Below, in pieces: positions 25,083 to 36,485 of a stretch of DNA of 64,000 bases. Source of the stretch: Welwitschia mirabilis. Its lineage: Eukaryota > Gnetophyta > Gnetopsida > Welwitschiales. The number at the start of each line of letters is the position of its first letter. Within the stretch, counting starts at the first letter, position 1. The stretch is taken from positions 204,622,364 through 204,686,363 of the forward strand of contig JBOZIK010000001.1 in NCBI GenBank assembly GCA_051453625.1, given 5' to 3'. The notes below the pieces were generated by a model. That model had not been told where the DNA came from and did not search any database. It was given only the letters and a program-made list of their open reading frames with translations. The position numbers and the translations under genes were made by a program.

Positions 25083-25755
25083 AATTTTTTCTCTTTTTGT
25101 CCCTTTCTTAATTGAAGTAAAAACTAGTAAATTTTAGTGTTTGTTTTAACCAAAATTCTTTTTTTTTTAACTCCAACTTCTTTAAAACTTTGTTAGTATA
25201 TTTCTCTCCTGATATAAAAACGTTCATGTTTATTTNNNNNNNNNNNNNNNNNNNNNNNNNNNNNNNNNNNNNNNNNNNNNNNNNNNNNNNNNNNNNNNNN
25301 NNNNNNNNNNNNNNNNNNNNNNNNNNNNNNNNNNNNNNNNNNNNNNNNNNNNNNNNNNNNNNNNNNNNNNNNNNNNNNNNNNNNNNNNNNNNNNNNNNNN
25401 NNNNNNNNNNNNNNNNNNNNNNNNNNNNNNNNNNNNNNNNNNNNNNNNNNNNNNNNNNNNNNNNNNNNNNNNNNNNNNNNNNNNNNNNNNNNNNNNNNNN
25501 NNNNNNNNNNNNNNNNNNNNNNNNNNNNNNNNNNNNNNNNNNNNNNNNNNNNNNNNNNNNNNNNNNNNNNNNNNNNNNNNNNNNNNNNNNNNNNNNNNNN
25601 NNNNNNNNNNNNNNNNNNNNNNNNNNNNNNNNNNNNNNNNAATTTTTTCTCTTTTTGTCCCTTTCTTAATTGAAGTGAAAACTAGTAAATTTTAGTGTTT
25701 GTTTTAACCAAAATTCTTTTTTTTTAACTCCAACTTCTTTAAAACTTTGTTAGTA
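25083..25755. other. Assembly gap (405 N) inside a duplicated 115-bp segment
   Basis: Bases 25,083-25,198 and 25,641-25,755 are nearly identical (one A/G difference and a T-run length difference). N fills 25,236-25,640. The duplication is either a contig-end overlap or a real tandem repeat the assembler could not resolve. Confidence 0.9.
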
Positions 25756-27889
25756 GAGTTTATTTATTTCAAATCCTAGTTGAACCCATAAAATTCCATT
25801 TTTGACTATCTATAGTTATGCTATAGCTTTATTTACAATTTTTTTTGAATCTATGAAATTTTAGTTTTTTCTATTTTTTCATAATGATTTTTTCCGTCAT
25901 TATTGCTATGTGTTTAGAAAGTTACGATATCATCATATAGTATTTTTCAAGTACTTTCTAAATATAGAATCCATTTTTTCTAAAGTTCTTTAATTGTTTT
26001 AATATTTTTCTTAAAGTAGAGTTAAATGTATTTTTTGGAGTTTATTCTAAATCATTTATCTTTTAACAATTTGATTGTACTTAATTTTGAATATTTGATT
26101 TTAGGAAGTTGTTTTAGAAGATATTATAATTTTTTTTAAAGTTGTAAGTCCATTTCTTAATATTTCTTTCTCATTTTTCTTTATTTCCTTTCTTTCCTCT
26201 TATTCTTTTCAATAATCACCATGAAATAAACTAAGTTTTGGTTTGATAAAATAGATATTTACATATTATTTGTTTTATTAATTACTTAATAATTTATAAT
26301 TTATGTTATATGTTATATTACTTTTATAACTCATTTCAAGCTAAGAGTTATCTTTCAAATCAAATAAATTGAAATTTAGTGGAAATATTATTAAAATCAT
26401 ATAGTTTGATTTGTTAATTTTAAGAATCATCTTTTTAATTGAGAGTTTTTAATCTTAGATTGATATCTAAATAGTATATAATGGCATACAAATTTTGAAT
26501 AACTCATGCATGTCCATTTTACATTATTTCAACTAGTGAACATTTCAAGAACATTATTATTAGATAACAATGATCTGAGTTAGTTTTAACTACATTAATT
26601 TTCTTTATTTTTCATTTGAGGTATGAATGATTTTTAAAGTAGCTATGATTGTTTACTAAACTATTTTTTTTAATTCACTGCAATTTCATTTTTATATCTC
26701 ATGAAACTAATATTTTTAACTATTTAATTCTTATAGTTTATTATATGTCATGTGTTATAATTACATAAATGTTACTTATGAATAATTATTCTCTCATGTA
26801 AAGTAATAGTCTAATAATATAATGAACAATATTTTTCACAAGATTACATGTCATGTGTCATTGGTCTTACACTCATTTAACCCAGGTCATTTATTTATGT
26901 TTTATTTTAAATGCTTTATTTATTCTTCCTATGTTAAACTATTATGTTGGATACATGATTCTTTTTGCAAAGTCTGAAAGCCTAATCTTCTTGTTTTAAA
27001 AAATTTAGTTTTTGTCTTAATCAAAGAGTAACTATCTTCGCTTTAAGTAGGAGTTGCAAATAATTTTGAAATATTTAAGTACAAATATCTAAGAATCCCT
27101 CTATGAGAAATCATATTTTAAGATAAAATACATTAAGAAGCTAGCACTAATATTATGTTGTATGATTTTAATAGGAAGTTGAAAGAACAAATACTTACTC
27201 CATATAATAAAAATTAGCATTATTTAACCAATATATATGAAAACTAGAAGTACATTATAGGATGTGATGATAGACATAGAATTTTTCTAAATTTCTTAAA
27301 TTTTGTCATATAGAAGTTAAAATAAAAAAGTATTCATATTATATCAATTTTAAAAAGATTCTAAATGGCTACAGATAATGTTGTTTTATATACTAAAATA
27401 ATTATACTAGAAATAACCATGGGAGATCTTAAGAAAAATATACATATTACAATAAAAGATAAGATAGCTAAGGATTAAGAAGACTTGCAAAAATTGAAGT
27501 AAAAATTCAAAAAAATTTAAAGAAATAGAAGATGATTAATTTCAAAAATTATTTAAATTGAACATTGGAATTCCAACATTAAAACTAGAACTAGAATATT
27601 TTAAATTGGAACCTAAAAAACATTTTATGGTTAGAAGTAGCTTAATCCATTCACAAAATAAAAAAAATAAAAATAATTCTAAGAAACCATGTAAATGTTC
27701 TTTCTTAGTATTACCTTTATATAGAGTGTATTAAGGCTAAATTTTCTCATATAGAATTTAGCTTAATGTATTAGTCAAACCTAATAGATAATATAAAAGA
27801 AGAACTAATATAATGTTACAAGAAGTAATAAAAGAAAATATTTAAAGTTACATAGAGTAATATTTATTTACCTTGTCTCTAACTTAGAA
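25756..27889. other. Unassigned; possible gag/PR side of the plus-strand gypsy
   Basis: Upstream of the plus-strand RT at 27,890, so gag and protease would be expected. No motif was read with confidence. Confidence 0.35.
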
Positions 27890-28330
27890 TGGATTAACCC
27901 TATCATAGTTGTTTCTAAAAAGTAAAACAAATAGAAAGTATGCTTAACTTATATAGCCTTAAATGTGGTGACACATAAATATCATTTTCATTTAATATTT
28001 GTTAATTATGTTTTGGATATTATAGTTGGCCATGAGTATAGTGGACATAATCAAATTCCTAGAGCTTTTAAAGATTAAGAGAAGATTATATTTACTTATT
28101 ATTAAAAAATATTTGGCTATATATCCTTACTTTCTAGATCTTGTAATTCCCTTGCAACCTTTTATAAACTAGTCTATTACATTTTTAAGGATAGGTTAGG
28201 ATAATATGTGGAAGTATTTATATATGATTTTTTTACATATAACCTAACTTTGAATTTATAATTAGATGGATTAGAATAACATTAAGAAAGATTAAATCAA
28301 AATCTATTAATATTGAACTAATTTAAAAGT
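27890..28330 (+). pseudogene. Decayed gypsy reverse transcriptase, plus strand
   Basis: One frame from 27,890 reads WINPIIVVSKK, then KVCLTYIALNVVTHKYHFHL (usual RVCVDYRALNKVTRKDHFPL), GHEYSGHNQI (usual LDGYSGYNQI), KD-stop-EKIIFTY (usual EDQEKTTFT), CNSLATFYK (usual CNAPATFQR) and VFIYDFF near 28,211 (usual VYVDDF, catalytic Asp pair). The second catalytic Asp is kept, the first is Tyr. The stop TAA at 28,076-28,078 lies where Gln is expected. It continues into RNase H in another frame. Athila/Tat-like by resemblance. Confidence 0.85.
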
Positions 28331-28689
28331 TTTCTTATGGTTTCATAACTAACTAGTTATGAGAGTGGGCGCAACCAGTAGCCATTTGAATATAAAATTT
28401 CCAAGAGGAAAATAAAAATAGATGATAGTAAAATAAAATTCTAGAGACTATTAAACTATTTAATATATTGAAGTAATCAAGATCTTTCCTAGGTTATTTA
28501 AGTTTTTATAAAAGATTAATTACTAATTTTAGTAAAATAGCATATTCCTAAATAAATTACTATAAAATATCATGAATGCATTTGAATAAATAAAAATTAA
28601 AAAGATTTTAAATAACTAAAATAAAAATTATTAAAGGTACCATTATTATAAAGAATTAAGTAGGTGTGAAAATTTTTCATATTATGATA

Positions 28690-28970
28690 GATAAATCAAA
28701 TGAAGTAATATGTTTTGGAATAAAATATGATTTATAAAAATCTTATGCAATATCTTGCATTAGCAAGAACCTTAATGCAACATAGAAAAATTACATAGGG
28801 ATAGAAAAACAAATGATGATTGTAGTATATACTCAGAATAATTTTATACATCATATCTTAGGATATGAGGTACATATAGATCATTAAATCATTAGGTATT
28901 TAACAAATAATAAAGTAAGTAATTGTAAAATAATAAGATGATTTTTCTTATGTAAGAATTTACTTTAGTC
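28690..28970 (+). pseudogene. Decayed gypsy RNase H, plus strand
   Basis: From 28,741 the frame reads SYAISCISKNLNATQ, a stop at a probable Arg/Gln-rich site, NYIGIEKQMMIVVYTQNNF and ILGYEVHIDH. These match the YYASKTLNxAQxNYTTTEKELLAVVxAxxKF and VYTDHxALKYL blocks typical of Athila/Tat RNase H. It is in a different frame from RT, so a frameshift lies between. The end of the domain runs up to the CACTA insertion at 29,005. Confidence 0.8.
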
Positions 28971-29746
28971 ATAATTGTTAAAAAAGTGAAAAAAAATAAT
29001 ATTACCCTACTAGAAATTTAGGCTTTTAAGGCACTTATTTTAATAAATCCTTAAGTAAAATCATTTTTAAGATGTTTATTTTATTAAATGCCTTAAATAA
29101 AACAGAATAAAACCTTTTTTAAGGCATGTTTTTATACAAATGCGTTAAAATGCTTTTGGAATTATTTTTAAGGCTTTTTTAAAAATGATGCCTTTCCTTC
29201 TTAAAGAATTTATTATAGTAAACTTCTTAAATGAAACATAAGAAAACATTTTTAAGGCATTTTCCATATAAATGCCTTAAAAGCATTTTTTTTCCATTTT
29301 TTTTTATTTTGATTAGTGGGAAAGAAGATTCTTAAAGTAGACTTGAGGTTTTACATGTAAGACTTCTAGTTTAAACGAGTTGCTAGTGTCTAGTTATGGG
29401 GTAGTTATCACCAAAGTTATCCTTAGATGGAATTCCTGAGTGATTTATCCTATCTATTAAAATGGTAGTGCTTGGTTGGTTACTTTATGTTTGATGCATT
29501 ATTGACCTCTTTACTTTCTTCTTTATCATTTAAGTTATTTGTATCAAGGGTTATGGACATGTTGGTTGCTTGGCCTACTATCATATCAAAAAGTTCTTAT
29601 GGAAAATAGTGTAGAGATTTTTCTAAGTTATCACACCTAGTTCTTTCTTGAACTCCATGGCCAAAAACTCCCATAGGTAGACTATGTAATATTATATTAA
29701 TTTCTTGGAATTTACGAATTTGCAAATTTGAATTAAAAATCATATC

Positions 29747-29839
29747 AAATGGAAACTATGAAAGCATATAGCATTTTTAGGATATGATTTTTTAAAAATC
29801 ATATCCTAAAAATGCTATATGCTTTCATAGTTTCCATTT
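29747..29839. repeat. Perfect palindrome, 46-bp arms with 1-nt centre
   Basis: Bases 29,747-29,792 are the exact reverse complement of 29,794-29,839, with T at 29,793 as the centre. No mismatch was found although surrounding DNA is heavily decayed. A 12-mer AAAAATCATATC occurs just before the left arm (29,735-29,746) and again as the start of the right arm (29,794-29,805). RNA from here would fold into a perfect hairpin. It lies in the left third of the CACTA element. Confidence 0.95.
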
Positions 29840-30634
29840 AGCTTACTAATTCAGCCTTTATCTACTTCCATGCTGAACATATGCAATGCATGATCATAAA
29901 ATACCAGTTGCACTACTTATCGTAGGTTATTTCAAATGTATTAAAATTGTATTTGTAATAGTGATAATAATAATTTAGGATAAATAGCTTTCTTGATGTA
30001 TGTGTGTATGCGTTATTTATAAAAAAGGTTGTAGAATAAGAAGGAAAAGAAGTAGAGAGCCATTTTTTCATGAGAAAGTAAAGATTCACATGCTTTCTCA
30101 TGCATAAAATTCCTCTACTTTGTTTTCTCCCTATAGGAAAATTGTTAATGATTATGATACCATAATAATCTATTCATTTTCATACCTATGTAATCTTCAC
30201 AATTTCTAGAACTACTAATGTATAGTCAAATGAGTGCCACTGATCATCCTCTAAAAAATAATGGGTTGGAAATTAAGGTACAGGTATCTTGGATATAAAA
30301 TAATGTAAAATAATTTGTCTTGGGATTTTTGTTTTTAGGTGAAATTAATTCATGTAATTTTTATTGCAAATAAAATTTTCCTTATGAACTGTCTAAACCA
30401 TTAAAATTTTTCCTTGGACTCTATAGTATACTTTGCACTAAAGAAACCTTCTAATATTTACTAATATAGATACTTTTACTCATATTCTTAAAAATGGCTT
30501 TAAGCTTGTTTAGAATTAATTGGTTCTCTTACAATAAAAGCATGAATCCTTAATAAGCAGAAAAGGATAAATAGTTTAGATTAGAGTACACACGTTTTGA
30601 TCTCCTTTTACTCTATAATAGAGGACATGAACAC

Positions 30635-30775
30635 ATGAATTTTGAGAGTGTCTCATCACAACCATCAATTTTCTCTAACTGTGATAACTTTGATAATGCA
30701 TCAATTGATAGTGAATCTAGTAGATATAGTAAAACAACAAAAAAATATAGCTTTGTTAAGAAGTTAAAAAGGTGA
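30635..30775 (+). pseudogene. Exon-like ORF ending at a splice-donor motif
   Basis: An ATG-started 46-codon frame (MNFESVSSQPSIF... to ...YSFVKKLKR) has a polar, Ser/Asp-rich coding-like composition unlike the hydrophobic chance frames in the window. Its last bases read AAAAAGGTGAGTATG, containing a textbook plant 5' splice site (AG|GTGAGT) overlapping the stop TGA. It may be a captured host exon, or an exon of a CACTA-encoded protein, within the CACTA element. I do not recognise the protein. The 117-codon minus ORF across it is taken to be a shadow. Confidence 0.35.
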
Positions 30776-31727
30776 GTATGAAGCAAGATTAATGTTACAA
30801 CAATGAAGAGAGGGGATTTAAGTTCATCTAGAAGAATGAACAATAAATAACATATTTTAAAAGGACCATTATAATTATTGATTCTGAAAAATTCTAGTGA
30901 TAGTGATCTAGTTACAAATTTTGGCAAAAAAGAAAGTAGGTTATTCAGATTACAGAATAATGGCATGAAATATTGTTAAACCAAAAGTCTATTAAACTCA
31001 AATATCATACAAATACATTCAAATAGTTTTAAGATATGGTTTTAATGTTACATCTATCTTACATAAGTTATTATCTAATAATGACAAGGTATATATTATT
31101 ATAATTTTAATGTATGTTTGTATCCTCTAGCAAACATTTCAAGCTTTCTTACTTAGCATTTTCAGGTATTTATTCTATTTAATACTATTTATAGGCTTTA
31201 TTATGTTTAATACAATATGTCAACTATTTTGTTATGTTCCAGGGCTTATTCTTTTCTATAATTAGAGATGATACTATGTAAATTTTATTTATTCATTTTG
31301 TATTAAATTCATAAAGTAATTAAATTATATGATATATTTTATTTCATATTGCTAAAGCCTTGTTTCTTGAATTTCCTTAAAGTTACTCTCTTCTAATTTA
31401 AGTTAAAAAAATCAAGATGCTTTCTTTTCAAATCCTTAGCATGCTTTTTTTTAATATATACTTCATAATACATTAGTGTTGTGTAGACCTTACCAATTTG
31501 GTGTATTTTTTGTTAGAATGCCTTAAAATGTTTTTTAAGGTGTTTTTTCATTAAAATACCTCAAAGGGATTTTTAAGGCATTTGTTGTTAAAACACCTCA
31601 AAAGACTTTTTAAGGTAAGGCTTGTTAAGGAATTTTTTGAAAAAACATCTTAAAATATTTTAAGGTATTTTTTATGGCCTTTTAAGGCACTTTCAGAATT
31701 CCTTAAAATCCTATATTTCTTATAGTG

Positions 31728-32212
31728 GTATGTCATCAATTAAAATTGGGGCTTGATGAAGAATAACAAAAATAATAGTAAGGAGATAATTTTCTAATGA
31801 AAATGATTTACTAAAACAGATAATTATTTGTAAAAAATAAAATATCAAAAATTATGTATAATTATTAGAATAAAAGATTACTTAAAGAAGTTTAAAGTAT
31901 GTTTAGAAAGAAGAAGTTTCATATCAAATAAGTATAGATGAAATAGTTACCAAATGTGTACAAGAGATAGTAAAAAAATAGAAATAACAAAATAATCTCA
32001 TTCTAAAAAGATTGTAGAGAATCCTACGATGAAAATAAGAGAAAAATAAAGATTCTTCAAACTAGTTATTAATAGTCTCATATCTTTAAATCTTGTTATG
32101 GTTTTTATAAAACTTTATGATTAATTATTAAGATGTTATTATTAATCTAAAATATCTAAAATTTCTTAATCCTATGTTAGGACTATTAATTACTTTTGAG
32201 ATTTAAATATTT
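31728..32212. other. Gypsy RNase H-integrase junction, decayed
   Basis: Just after the CACTA right end the plus strand reads a short frame CHQLKLGLDEE that could continue the pre-integrase linker (VADHLSRL...). Nothing further is readable up to the integrase core. Confidence 0.35.
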
Positions 32213-32840
32213 AATTTCATTGGTTCAATTAATACTAAGCTCTATGGAAAAGAGTAAATCATTGTATGAGTTGATTACCTTACTAAATGAGTGGAAATTG
32301 AAGCTATCCAAGACTATTTTTCAAAAACTACCAATACGAAATTTCATAAACATACATTTAGATTACTTGTATCTTTAATGTCTAAATACATAAATCCAAT
32401 TTATAAGTAAAATATTCTAAGAATTAATACAAAAATATAAAATTATTTATAATATGTCCATATCCTATTATCATTAATCTAGTAAATAGGTAAAAAATAC
32501 AAGTAGAAAATTATACAAGATTTTAATGGAAACACTAAGTGTAAAAAAGAAGGAGTAAAGAAATTAGGTGATGTACTTGGAACATATACATTGACTTGAA
32601 AATGACTAATGTAATATTCAAATTATGAATTAGTTTATGAAATGTAGGTATCACCACATACAAAGTTTAATATAAAAGCTTATAAATTAGCTTAAAAATT
32701 AATTATGAATTAAATTAAAGTATTAAAAATAGATTAAAAAAATAAATAACTTACATGAAAATACAAATTAAGGTTAAGAAGATAAAAAACAAATACATAG
32801 AAAAGGATAAAGAATTACCATGATAGAAAAATTAGGTAAA
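32213..32840 (+). pseudogene. Decayed gypsy integrase, plus strand
   Basis: The frame from 32,213 reads NFIGSINTKLYGKE, stop, IIV, stop, VDYLTK, stop, VEIEAI (usual DFIGP...YILVAVDYxTKWVEA), with the conserved catalytic-core Asp present. Both TGA stops fall where Trp or Arg is expected; the one at 32,288-32,290 is the Trp of TKWVE. Further on come TSRKLYKIL (usual SNREIKRIL), KAYKLA (usual KAYWALK) near 32,675 and a segment up to NYHDRKI near 32,820 (usual RWHDKHI). This is the normal order of Athila/Tat integrase ahead of its C-terminal GPF/Y region. Confidence 0.75.
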
Positions 32841-33730
32841 ATAATTTTGAAGTTGATTAAGAGGTAACCATATTTAACCTAAATATAATATGTATAATTA
32901 AAAGTTAATAAGAAATTATTAGGTTTTTATAAAATAATAGATATTTATAATAATGGAGCTATATAGATTGGCTTTTCTCATTCTAATAAGATATATATAG
33001 TTCATGAACATAGATTATAAATGTATAATAAAGAGTTATCAATTCTCGAAACTATGAGAAAACCTTATACGATAGGAAAAAATTTTCATTTATTTAACAA
33101 AATAATTATCTTTACTCAAGAAAAATATTTTATCAAAATAGAAAGTATGTACATAATATAATTTTACTGACGCCTAATTTTAAGAATGTTTACTTTCAAG
33201 TTAAAAAAAACTACAAGATAAATATTTACTATTAATTAAATTACCATATTAATGTTACTCTTATTTTATTTAATTCCCTCATAGGTAAAGATTCTTGTCA
33301 TAAGAGAGACCTTATTTATAGGAAATGGTAGCAATAACTTACATCTAAGTTAGATCATCAGCAATATTTAAGATTAAAGATCCAACCTCATTAAGAGTGG
33401 AGTTTTCTAGTAATGAAGTAATAATAGTTATGAAGGAATTAAATAATAATGAATAAAATTATTTTGGACTAAGATAGAATTATATTATTAAATTATATTC
33501 TACTTTAATACTATACTTTGGATCTTAATAGTAGAATAAAAATAAGTTAATAGTTTATTTTTAGTATTCCTATATATTTTGTTCTTTTAATATTAAGAAT
33601 AATTGATAAATGCAATAACATTATTAGAATATTATCATAAAGAATAAGAGTTTAAGCATATTCTTAATAAAAATATTTTATTAAGACAAAATCTAAGTGA
33701 ATTACATTAATATTTATAATCATTTCAAAT
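32841..33730. other. No recognisable feature
   Basis: Region 3' of the plus-strand gypsy integrase. No LTR partner or extra ORF was recognised. Confidence 0.4.
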
Positions 33731-33836
33731 AAATACCTAATAGAGAAATTAAAAAAACACTAAACTTATTCTAAGGAATTCATAAATACATAATAGAGAA
33801 ATTAAAAAAACATTAAAATTATACTAGGAAATTCAT
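33731..33836. repeat. Two-copy 53-bp tandem repeat
   Basis: AAATACCTAATAGAGAAATT at 33,731 recurs as AAATACATAATAGAGAAATT at 33,784, and the similarity continues through AAAAAAACA(C/T)TAAA to AATTCATA. The period is 53 bp with a few substitutions. Confidence 0.85.
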
Positions 33837-36249
33837 ATGTGGGGAACGTAATCAGTAAAAATCAAATAAGAAAAGTAAAATTACATTTGCCTCTATGATT
33901 TTGCGATTAAATATTTATAAAACATAGAGGAATAGGAATAAACCCTTAAATTTTTAAGAATTTAACTAAGATAATTTATTTCTAATTCATTCTCTGTATA
34001 GTGAAATGTATAATTTATTGGCTCATTTTACATAAAAAATCCAGTAAAAGTAGAATTAAAGTTAATCTCATTTTTCCTTTTTTTTATGTCTTCTAATATC
34101 CTTTTTGATAACATTTAAGAAGTTAAAAATGACTATCAAAATTTTTGAAATGTCATTAGATTTTGACTTTTTTCTACCCTTTATGTATATATAATTAAGA
34201 CATTCTTTACTTAAGATATCACGTATTTCTATTTTTTTCTCACTAATTAGAAAACTCTTATTATTTATAAATAATTTAACTCCTACAAATCAATATATAC
34301 TAAATGAAATATAAGTAAATTATTTTCCTCTTTATCTAAGTCACTAGAAAATTCTATTAACTTGGCTATTGCACTTTGAAATTTAAGGAATTAAAAGTTT
34401 AACTTTCCAAATCTAGATTGTAAAATAATTCATTTCAAAGTATTCTTTTATTTTAGAGAATAATAAGTATAAAAAATTATTAAGACCATAATTATCTCTC
34501 ATAATTATCCTTATTTTTCTAATCCAAGTATTTAGAAATGATTGATATTTTGATGCTAGTATGATATGAAGTGTAAATAGATCAAAATTTATAAAGGAAC
34601 ATGAAGTAAAAAAAATTAAATGATAGTATAATCAATTACAATATTATAAACTAGCAGTATCATTTTATATTTTATTACTTTAATTTAGCCATACATTCGA
34701 ATTATAATTTACTATTTTTAGAATTAAATCTATTAAATTTATTTTTCTATAAATGTTTCATAATGGAATTTTTCTCTATTGTTAGTTCTAGGAGTTACAA
34801 TTCTTAATTAGACTTATATCATTAAAGAAGGTGTTGCATATATTTAGTACTTTGATTTTTAATTCTCTCTAAGAACTAGTCTCCATTATAGATTTAAATT
34901 ATAATAATTTTATTTGAATGGCCTTTTTTTTAAATTCAAATTTCATTTTATTAAGTTAAAATGATTCACTTTCTTTATTTTTGAGGATTAATGTGATGAA
35001 ATCCTTGTTCAAAGGCTTCATTCACTATATGTATTGATAAATTATAAAAATTTCTAAATTCATACATGTTAATGACTAATAAAGCTAATTGAAACCTTAT
35101 TTGTATATTAAAAAAATGTAATTTTTGATAATTAATGAATTATAATGCTTTAATAACTAAAAGTTTGATTTCTGTAAAAAAAGTATTACTTTGTGTTATC
35201 AACAAGACCATTGCCTAGTGATGTAACTATTATAAATATTATTTTTATTTTACTCTTTTATTGTGATTTATCAATGATAAGTATGTGAGAAAAAATAGGA
35301 CATAGCCAAAAGTTAGGAACCTTTCAAAAGTTACTCTAATAAAATAAATGTCTATCACTAGTTATTGCAGTGTAATAGATATCAGTGGATGAAAGGATAA
35401 TTACATAAATGTTTTTACTTAATCTAATATAATGTGATAAAGAGAAAATAAATAGATATATTACCCAGTAAGGAATTATATACATAATAAAACATGTAGA
35501 TGATAATGATTAAGAACTTAACATAAGAAATAAATAATAAATATATTTGGCAATGAGAAATATTTAAACAATGATAATAAATCAATGAATAAATTTAATA
35601 TCAGGATAATTTCATTTCCAATATCTTCCTAACCATGTGTGATTATATGAATAGTTTGTTGTAATCATTATAAAAATTACCTTAGACCAATGTATAGACT
35701 TAAATATATACCTTGGAAAAATAAGTTAGATGGTCAAATAAATAGATAAAATATTATTTGTAATCATTTAACTTCACTCTAAGTCAACTTCATTGTAATT
35801 TAGATTTGAAGTTTAATTGTCTATATTTTTACTTTGGTTTTATGGTAAGTAATCCTTTTAAGATCTTCTTATTATTATGCTTTTTGAATGCTTCTAATCT
35901 AGGTTCTTTTATTAATTTTAATTTTATTTCACTTAAAGAATTTAAGTTTTTTTATTATAAGGATATTGAATTTAAGAAAATGTAAAAGTAGAGAGTTAAG
36001 TTAGGTTTTCAATTATCAATTTGATTTATCATATATTAATTAATTATCTAAGATATAACTAGTTTAATACATGATTGAGTTCATAGTATAAGTAAAAGTA
36101 TCATTCATTCTATGAGATGCATTTTATTCATGGCTTTATTAGGAAATCAATTATAGGTAAGTTAGCTTAAGAACACTATTGGTAGAATAATAAACTATCA
36201 ATGATATAAATCTACAATTATCTATTTCTATTTTTACAAGCATAGGCTA
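33837..36249. other. No recognisable feature
   Basis: AT-rich, no ORF above background and no readable transposon motif on either strand. Confidence 0.45.
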
Positions 36250-36485
36250 TTAACAATTACTCCATAAGTAAGAGAATGAAAGAAAGAGAGAGGAAATAAG
36301 GAAATGCACTTGTAAGAAAAAATGAAAAGTATCTCCTCTCTTTCTAAGAGAGGAAATGATCTCTATATATAGATAAAGAAAGGCACATAGCTTAAGAACA
36401 CAAGATCACATAATTTAGCCTTGATAAGTGGGATAAGTGATACTAGAGTACAAAAATATATCATATTATGACTCATGCACCTCAG
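36250..36485. repeat. Dispersed repeat, copy 1 (partner at 41,930)
   Basis: A GA-rich start, GTATCTCC...AAGAG, then AAAGGCACATAGCTTAAG, ACAAGATCACATAATTTAG and ATCATATTATGACTCATGCACCT match, in the same order, 41,930-42,118. A TATATATAG lies in the middle. The function is unknown; it is most likely part of a larger decayed retroelement. Confidence 0.75.

Larger units (their letters stand above)
29005..31727. mobile_element. Non-autonomous CACTA (En/Spm-type) DNA transposon
   Basis: The left end CCCTACTAGAAATTTAGGCT (CACTA motif with A->C) and the complement of the right end CACTATAAGAAATATAGGAT form terminal inverted repeats that go on with TTTTAAGG. Both ends carry many subterminal TTTTTAAGGCATTT-type repeats in both orientations (about 29,025-29,290 and 31,510-31,720), a CACTA hallmark. 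The flanking trinucleotides are TTA and GTA, a 3-bp target duplication with one mismatch. At 2.7 kb with no readable transposase it must depend on an autonomous relative. It sits inside gypsy pol, between RNase H and integrase. Confidence 0.85.

Noticed and set aside
30613-30966. 117-codon minus-strand ORF, the longest gap-free frame
   Set aside because: Hydrophobic composition and no family resemblance; the opposite strand holds a more coding-like exon-type frame.
32196-32378. 60-codon plus-strand ORF
   Set aside because: It is an out-of-frame shadow of the gypsy integrase core, which reads in a neighbouring frame with Trp-to-stop changes.
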